Below, in pieces: positions 7,477 through 12,294 of a stretch of DNA of 12,294 nt (position 1 is its first letter; each line of letters opens with the position of its first letter). A model generated the notes under the pieces. That model saw only the letters and a list, made by a program, of their open reading frames with translations, was not told where the DNA came from and made no database searches. Source of the stretch: Planctomycetia bacterium (lineage in GTDB: Bacteria; Planctomycetota; Phycisphaerae; Phycisphaerales; UBA1924). Made by a program: the position numbers and the translations under genes. The stretch spans positions 1 through 12,294 of the forward strand of contig SXOY01000059.1 in assembly GCA_005776545.1 (NCBI GenBank). The letters run 5' to 3'.

Positions 7477-9843
7477 ATGTCTTGGAAGAGCATCAAAATC
7501 ACACGGTCGATTCAATTTCAGCTGCTCCTACCTGTGGTGGCACTTTCCATAATCTGCTGTGTTGCGTCATTCATTGTTCCAGCCCAAATCTGTCACAGTG
7601 CGGGAATGGAGAGGCTACAAGAACGAGCCGAGTCGGTCGCAATGGCTGTCTCATACGCATCCGATTCCATCCGGACCCGCGAAGGACTCCAGCGCTTTGT
7701 AAACTCGTTAGGAGCCGACCACGACCTCACAGAAATTGTCGCGGTTGGAGGGCAACCACTTCAAGTAATTGCGTCCACCCGAAACATCTGGATCAACAGT
7801 CCCTTGAGCGCACTCCCCGCAAAGGAAATCGCAGACGATCTCAAACAAGCAGTTCAAACTCAGACTATCCACTTCCGTTTCCATGAATCCACGAGCGAAG
7901 TGGACTGTACGGTTCCGACAGGCACAGGAGCCGCATCCACTCTGCTTTCGGGTGGCGCGGTGATGATCCACATCGACGCCACTTCGGTCCTTGCAAATGC
8001 TCGTTTTTGGTCGCTCCTTCTTGGGGTAGTGTTAAGTGGAATCTCGATTGGTGTGATCGCTGGGGGAACATGGGTCGTCCATCGTTTGCTACTCAGCCCA
8101 CTGCAAGCCATCACTGGCGCCATCTTGAGTGATTCCGACACACCCCCCATGCGTGATAACGAATTGGGATTGGTAGCCGGTGCATTCAACGCAAATCGAG
8201 CAGTAGCCAAAGAGACAAACCGCAAGCTCGCTGCCGCACTTCGCGAGGTCTCGGTATTCCGCGACACACTGGATCGGCACTCTATCATCTCCATCACCGA
8301 CCGAGGTGGTCGCATCTTAGAAGTCAGCGACCAGTTCTGCCATATCAGTCGCTATACCCGTGAAGAACTTGTGGGGCAACACCACAACATCATCAACTCG
8401 GGCGTCCATAGTAAGGAGTTCTGGGTTGATGTGTGGCGAACGATTGCCGCGGGCAAGCCGTGGCGAGGCGAAGTTTGCAACCGCGCCAAGGACGGTTCGC
8501 TCTATTGGGTTGACAGCATCATCGCTCCATTGGTTGGAGAACATGGCAACATCGAACGTTACCTCTCTGTACGCACAGACATCACCGCCCGCAAGCGAAT
8601 GGAACTTGAGCTGCTCGAATCCAACAAGCTTGCGATGGCATCCAACCGCGCCAAGAGCGAGTTTCTCGCGAACATGAGCCATGAGATTCGCACCCCTATG
8701 ACCGCCATTCTTGGTTATGCTGACCTATTAGGCGACCCGGACCTTTCGGCGGGAGAACGAGCGCAACACGTCAGTACTATCCGCCACAACGGGGAACACT
8801 TACTCACTATCATAAATGACATTCTTGACATCTCAAAAATCGAAGCTGGCAAGATGAGCGCCGAGTGCATCCCAGTGGATCCGCGTCGGGTCCTCCTTGA
8901 AGCGGAGTCGCTGATGCGGATCAAGTCCACGAGCAAAGGCATTACGCTGGATATCGTACAGGAAACACCACTTCCTGCGACGATCCAGTCCGACCCGGTC
9001 AGACTGCGCCAGATCCTCGTGAATCTTGTCGGAAACGCCATTAAGTTCACCGAGCTTGGCGGTGTAACTATTCGCGCGAGCTTGGACAATACCAAGCCCT
9101 CTGGACCATGCCTCCGTTTCGCAATTGAAGACACCGGTATTGGAATGACCCAAGAACAGATCGGACAGCTCTTCGGAGCCTTCCATCAGGCCGATAGTTC
9201 GACCACACGCAAGTATGGAGGCTCAGGGCTTGGCCTGCGCATCTCTAAGTCCCTGGCAGAGATCCTGGGTGGAACCGTCATCGTAACAAGCACGCCAGGA
9301 AAGGGAAGCACATTTGCTGTCACGATCGCAACTGGGAACTTGGAGGGCGTACCACTGCTCGAACCCGGCGTACTTCAGATCTCGGAATCCGTTGCCAAGC
9401 CCACCTCACCAGATGCCTCAGCCCTTCTCGCAGGCATGCGCGTCTTTCTTGCTGAGGACGGACCGGATAATCAGCGACTCATCGCTTTTCACCTCAAGAA
9501 AGCTGGCGCAATCGTTACCGTCTTTGAAAACGGCAAGCTCGCATTAGATGCACTCATTAGCTCCACAACCCAGACACCCATGTTTCCCTCTCCATGTGAC
9601 CTGCTGCTCACCGATATGCAAATGCCAGTGATGGACGGGTACACTCTCGCCTCCACCCTTCGTGCAAGGGGATTTGGTCTGCCCATTGTCGCGCTCACGG
9701 CGCATGCGATGGATGGCGATGCGAAGAAGTGCCTCAAGGCAGGGTGCGACGCATACGCAAGCAAGCCCATAGACAAGGTCGCGCTCATTGACATCTGCAA
9801 GAAAACAACCCACACAATCGCAACTCGCTCGGCTGCGGCCTAA
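7477..9843 (+). CDS. Hybrid sensor histidine kinase (sensor-HAMP-PAS-HisKA-HATPase-REC)
   Basis: The ATG at 7477 gives 789 residues; a TTG at 7465 would overlap the preceding stop by four bases and is less likely. Numbered from that TTG, the domains are: membrane helix about 18-40; periplasmic sensor about 43-178, possibly a small CACHE-type fold; second helix about 181-205; HAMP about 204-250 ([12 protein letters not shown]); PAS/PAC about 264-375 ([12 protein letters not shown]); HisKA with MSHEIRTP, phosphoacceptor H406; HATPase with N-box N520/N524, DTGIGM at 556-561 and GGSGLGL at 585-591; and a receiver about 657-778 with E664/D665, phosphoacceptor D717, T745 and K767. All catalytic positions are intact. 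A hybrid kinase normally passes phosphate through an HPt protein to a second regulator; neither is in this window. The signal is probably delivered by the binding protein encoded just upstream. The gene converges on the fucosidase gene with an 11-base gap. Confidence 0.93.
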   Translation: MSWKSIKITRSIQFQLLLPVVALSIICCVASFIVPAQICHSAGMERLQERAESVAMAVSYASDSIRTREGLQRFVNSLGADHDLTEIVAVGGQPLQVIASTRNIWINSPLSALPAKEIADDLKQAVQTQTIHFRFHESTSEVDCTVPTGTGAASTLLSGGAVMIHIDATSVLANARFWSLLLGVVLSGISIGVIAGGTWVVHRLLLSPLQAITGAILSDSDTPPMRDNELGLVAGAFNANRAVAKETNRKLAAALREVSVFRDTLDRHSIISITDRGGRILEVSDQFCHISRYTREELVGQHHNIINSGVHSKEFWVDVWRTIAAGKPWRGEVCNRAKDGSLYWVDSIIAPLVGEHGNIERYLSVRTDITARKRMELELLESNKLAMASNRAKSEFLANMSHEIRTPMTAILGYADLLGDPDLSAGERAQHVSTIRHNGEHLLTIINDILDISKIEAGKMSAECIPVDPRRVLLEAESLMRIKSTSKGITLDIVQETPLPATIQSDPVRLRQILVNLVGNAIKFTELGGVTIRASLDNTKPSGPCLRFAIEDTGIGMTQEQIGQLFGAFHQADSSTTRKYGGSGLGLRISKSLAEILGGTVIVTSTPGKGSTFAVTIATGNLEGVPLLEPGVLQISESVAKPTSPDASALLAGMRVFLAEDGPDNQRLIAFHLKKAGAIVTVFENGKLALDALISSTTQTPMFPSPCDLLLTDMQMPVMDGYTLASTLRARGFGLPIVALTAHAMDGDAKKCLKAGCDAYASKPIDKVALIDICKKTTHTIATRSAAA

Positions 9844-9854
9844 TGCCACTTTTT

Positions 9855-11690
9855 CTATCGCTTTTTCAAAGTGATGGAACGAATGTTCCCCGCAGCCTCC
9901 GCAGGTTTTGTTACCACCGACACGATCAACGTGTGTTCACCCGCATCGAGCTTTACACTTCCGAGTGTAAGTGTGCGATATTGGTGCCAGCCGCCGGTCG
10001 CGGGCACGCTGAAAGCAAAATCTCCACCAGGGGTCTGGAGTTTCATCGCGGCCCCCGCGGATGCATCTGCGCAGCCGATTTCGATATCTACCTGGTATTG
10101 TCCTTCTTGATCTGCGGCGATACCAATGGGGAATTTGGCGATTGCGCTTGCATCAAGCCAGTAGCCCAAGTTGTACTTCACATCTTCCACCGCACCGACC
10201 TGCTCGACTCGGAGTGATGGCCCTTCGAGAATTGCATCATGAGGAAGTAGCGCGAGCACGCCGTCTTTTCCGGACGTCACCAGGACTGGCATGGGGAGCA
10301 CCGGTCCTTCAAGTTCCAACTTCACGACCGTACACGAAGTATCGACAGGACTCAGTGGCAATTGCAATTCCAATCGCTGCCAATCGCGGTCTCTCTTATT
10401 TATTGATATTTCACCATCACGGCCGAGCACGTGAGCACTCTTGACGACGCCCCGCATTGGTACAGCGAGTCGCCCATCAATTGGCCAATCGAACACCATG
10501 AGGTACAACACTCCCGGCTTTTGGGTCGCTCGACCCCAAGGCAGTCGAGCGAAGGGACTGGCGGTGGTGCCGTAGATTGCTTCGGAGTTCACCTTCATCC
10601 ACGCACCAGTTGCGCGAAGTGTTGCTTGTGCTGCATCGGGCACTTTTCCATGTGAGTCGGGGCCGATGTTGAGCAGAAGATTGCCGCCTTTTGAGACAAC
10701 ATCGCAGAGCAGTCGCACGATAGTGGTTGTATCTTTCCAATGCGTGTCGTGAGAGCTGTATCCATAGGACTCATTGAGCGTGTGATTGACTTCCCAGTCC
10801 ATACCCGGAAGTCCGGTTGGCGGGACATGTTTTTCTGGCGTGCCGTAGTCTCCGTTCTTGTTTTCAAGCCCCTCAAAGAGCCGGTTATTGACGACTATTC
10901 CCGGTTGTTTCAGACGCAGGTCCGCCAGCAAATCTGATGCGCCCCATGCCTGGCCTTGACGTTGCTTATCTGAATAATCGAACCAGATGGTGCAGAGCGG
11001 GCCGTAGTTTGACAGCAGTTCATTGACATGGCCGCGGACGTAGTTGATATATGCCGCGTGGTTTCGTATACGCTCGACTTTGGGATAAGCCGGAATCGCC
11101 ATTTCATAGGCATCGGGATGTTGCCAATCGAGAAGTGAGTAGTAGAACCCGGCAGGCACGCCGCGTGAACGCATGGATTCAGCGAATTCGCGAGCCACAT
11201 CTCGACCGGGCGGCGAGATATTTGTGCATTGGGTGATTGAGTTCGCAAGCGAATATTCGGCTTTGGAATTGAAGAGTGTGAAGCCGTCGTGGTGCTTTGA
11301 AGTCATTACGGCGTATCGCATTCCCGCAGCTTTCGCCAGGTCGGCCCATGTATCGGTCACGCCTGGGTCGGGTGTGAAGAGAGGCTTCATTGCGCGTGCA
11401 TATTCATCGCAGGGAACGGCGGCCCAGTGCTGGATCCACTCTGCGTAATGCTGTTCGTAAACTTTGCTATTCCAAACTCCACCCGCTCCGGAATACAGGC
11501 CCCAGTGAATGAACATTCCAAAGCGTGCATCTCGCCACCACGCCATGCGCTGATCGCGGTCAGCGGTCCAGCGAGCTAATTCGGTTGCTTCCTCTGCTGG
11601 GTGCTCGGTCGGCTCGAAGGCAGTGACTGGTGCATTGATCGCGCAGAGTGCGGCGAGACACACACAGATGGATGGCGTGGTCATTTTCAT
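9855..11690 (-). CDS. Secreted alpha-L-fucosidase, glycoside hydrolase family 29
   Basis: The product is 611 residues, longer than a minimal GH29 enzyme. A signal peptide covers residues 1-24 (likely cleavage after VTA). The catalytic barrel, about 40-375, shows RFGMFIHWGLYS (56-67), SKHHDGFTLF (131-140) and TIWFDYSD (234-241), where D238 is the expected nucleophile. GDYGTPE (280-286) supplies E286 as a candidate acid/base, but that residue varies in GH29. KGGNLLLNIGPDSHG (334-348) is a further family signature. A beta-sandwich follows at about 390-465. An extra region of about 475-611 looks like a carbohydrate-binding beta-sandwich (GWHQYRTLTLGSVKLDAGEHTL). The predicted role is release of fucose from exported or extracellular glycans such as fucoidan or glycoprotein glycans; the substrate is not determined. 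The start at 11690 lacks a clear Shine-Dalgarno, and ATG 11684 is an alternative. Confidence 0.93.
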   Translation of the reverse strand: MKMTTPSICVCLAALCAINAPVTAFEPTEHPAEEATELARWTADRDQRMAWWRDARFGMFIHWGLYSGAGGVWNSKVYEQHYAEWIQHWAAVPCDEYARAMKPLFTPDPGVTDTWADLAKAAGMRYAVMTSKHHDGFTLFNSKAEYSLANSITQCTNISPPGRDVAREFAESMRSRGVPAGFYYSLLDWQHPDAYEMAIPAYPKVERIRNHAAYINYVRGHVNELLSNYGPLCTIWFDYSDKQRQGQAWGASDLLADLRLKQPGIVVNNRLFEGLENKNGDYGTPEKHVPPTGLPGMDWEVNHTLNESYGYSSHDTHWKDTTTIVRLLCDVVSKGGNLLLNIGPDSHGKVPDAAQATLRATGAWMKVNSEAIYGTTASPFARLPWGRATQKPGVLYLMVFDWPIDGRLAVPMRGVVKSAHVLGRDGEISINKRDRDWQRLELQLPLSPVDTSCTVVKLELEGPVLPMPVLVTSGKDGVLALLPHDAILEGPSLRVEQVGAVEDVKYNLGYWLDASAIAKFPIGIAADQEGQYQVDIEIGCADASAGAAMKLQTPGGDFAFSVPATGGWHQYRTLTLGSVKLDAGEHTLIVSVVTKPAEAAGNIRSITLKKR

Positions 11691-11733
11691 GCGGCATGGT
11701 AGCGGAATGAGTGCGGCGGGGACATTAGAACAC

Positions 11734-11742
11734 GACTCACCA
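11734..11742 (-). promoter_or_regulatory. Candidate extended -10 promoter for the fucosidase gene
   Basis: The minus strand reads TGT-TCTAAT, an extended -10 with one mismatch to TATAAT, 43 bases before the ATG at 11690. It predicts a leader of roughly 37 bases. No good -35 box is present at the normal distance. This 116-base gap to the permease gene shows nothing else. The match may be fortuitous. Confidence 0.25.
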
Positions 11743-11806
11743 ACCAGCCGCTAAGACAACTTGAAGCGTGGAATCAACCCGGGCGTTATTCAGAACGATA
11801 CCGAAG

Positions 11807-12294
11807 CTATATAAGGCCAAATCGCGCACGGACGCGGTGTTCAAAGACTGCGAAGACCCAGCGGTCGAAGGCCATTCCGACGAGGACCATGACGATCATC
11901 ATGGCGACCACCTGGGCGACATCGGAGAAATCTCTCCCCATGTTGAGCAAAACACCCAGCCCACGGTTTTGGGCGACCAGGATCAGTTCAGCGCCGAGCA
12001 GAGAGCGCCAGGAAAATGAGAAGCCCTGGCGGAGTGTGCCGGCGAGTGTGGGGAGCGATGCGGGGATGAGGACGGAGGTGTAAAGGCGTATGCCGCGGGC
12101 GCCGAGCATTCTGCCCGCTGCGCGATAGATGGGAGGGAGTGCGCGAAGGCCATCGCGCATGCCGATCGCCATAGCGAATGCGGAACCCATTATCATAACG
12201 AAGAGGATGCCCTGCTCATTGATGCCGAAGATGAGGATCGCGAGCGGAACCCAGCACACGCTGGGGAGAGTTTGCAGCCCCAGGAACAGCGGCC
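11807..12294 (-). CDS. ABC transporter permease, nitrate/sulfonate/taurine type, 5' end outside the window
   Basis: The last 161 residues are visible and the frame stays open to the right edge, so the start codon lies beyond it. An internal GTG at 12259 is not the start, because codons upstream of it read LFLGLQTLPSVCWVPLA, a highly typical permease segment. The EAA-type coupling loop appears as YRAAGRMLGA followed by VLIPASLP, where the permease docks with its ATPase. The segment WRSLLGAELILVAQNRGLG and the closing helix with GMAFDRWVFAVFEHR match SsuC/TauC/NrtB-like permeases. It should form the membrane channel with an ATPase and a periplasmic binding protein, presumably encoded further right. 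The binding protein at 6455 belongs to the same transporter superfamily but is 4.3 kb away in opposite orientation, so partnership is speculative. Confidence 0.92.
   Translation of the reverse strand, partial: PLFLGLQTLPSVCWVPLAILIFGINEQGILFVMIMGSAFAMAIGMRDGLRALPPIYRAAGRMLGARGIRLYTSVLIPASLPTLAGTLRQGFSFSWRSLLGAELILVAQNRGLGVLLNMGRDFSDVAQVVAMMIVMVLVGMAFDRWVFAVFEHRVRARFGLI

Noticed and set aside
7335..7886. A 183-codon plus-strand frame across the binding-protein/kinase junction
   Set aside because: It overlaps two well-supported genes in another frame and has shadow-like Arg/Ser/Pro composition.
9847..9873. CACTTT...AAAGTG inverted repeat at the kinase/fucosidase junction as a bidirectional terminator
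   Set aside because: The arms are six AT-rich bases with a 15-base loop and no GC-rich stem, and they extend into the fucosidase coding end.

Overview
The window looks like chromosomal DNA from a planctomycete, most likely of the Phycisphaerae/Phycisphaerales type. The main reason is the large fibre-like protein (minus strand, 3795-6140). Its N-terminal module, LDG motifs, Y/F-G-V-x-G repeats and conserved C-terminal tail match a protein style I associate with that group. Exported proteins, a GH29 fucosidase and moderately high GC also fit. This assignment comes from recognising families, not from any search. No rRNA, tRNA, CRISPR array, insertion sequence or phage module was seen.

Left part (1-3479, plus strand): three genes in one direction. 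They are a polytopic membrane protein of unknown function (258-1151), a Tat-exported PLP-dependent class V aminotransferase-fold enzyme (1170-2426) and a secreted protein with a lipocalin-like half followed by a DUF6265 half (2508-3479). The gaps of 18 and 81 bases are compatible with one operon. However, a near-consensus extended -10 box sits just before the second gene and could start an almost leaderless transcript. A 315-base spacer (3480-3794) with only weak hairpins follows.

Middle part: a 781-residue secreted fibre/adhesin-like protein on the minus strand (3795-6140) is divergent from a plus-strand pair across about 310 bases. The pair is a membrane-anchored NMT1/SsuA-type substrate-binding protein (6455-7468) and a hybrid histidine kinase (7477-9843) with sensor, HAMP, PAS, HisKA, HATPase and receiver domains. 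Only 8 bases separate them and no ABC permease or ATPase adjoins, so the binding protein may act as the ligand sensor of the kinase. The Shine-Dalgarno of the binding protein can pair with an upstream CCTCCG segment, which suggests translational control.

Right part (minus strand): a secreted GH29 alpha-L-fucosidase with a C-terminal beta-sandwich-like extension (9855-11690) converges on the kinase with an 11-base gap. It is preceded by the 3' part of an ABC permease of the nitrate/sulfonate/taurine family (11807 to beyond the right edge).

Taken together the window holds ordinary families in somewhat unusual arrangements: surface and secreted proteins, glycan degradation and ligand sensing. 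I did not find a clearly novel multi-gene system. The best candidates for a second look are the binding-protein/kinase pair with its occluded ribosome binding site, and the fibre protein.
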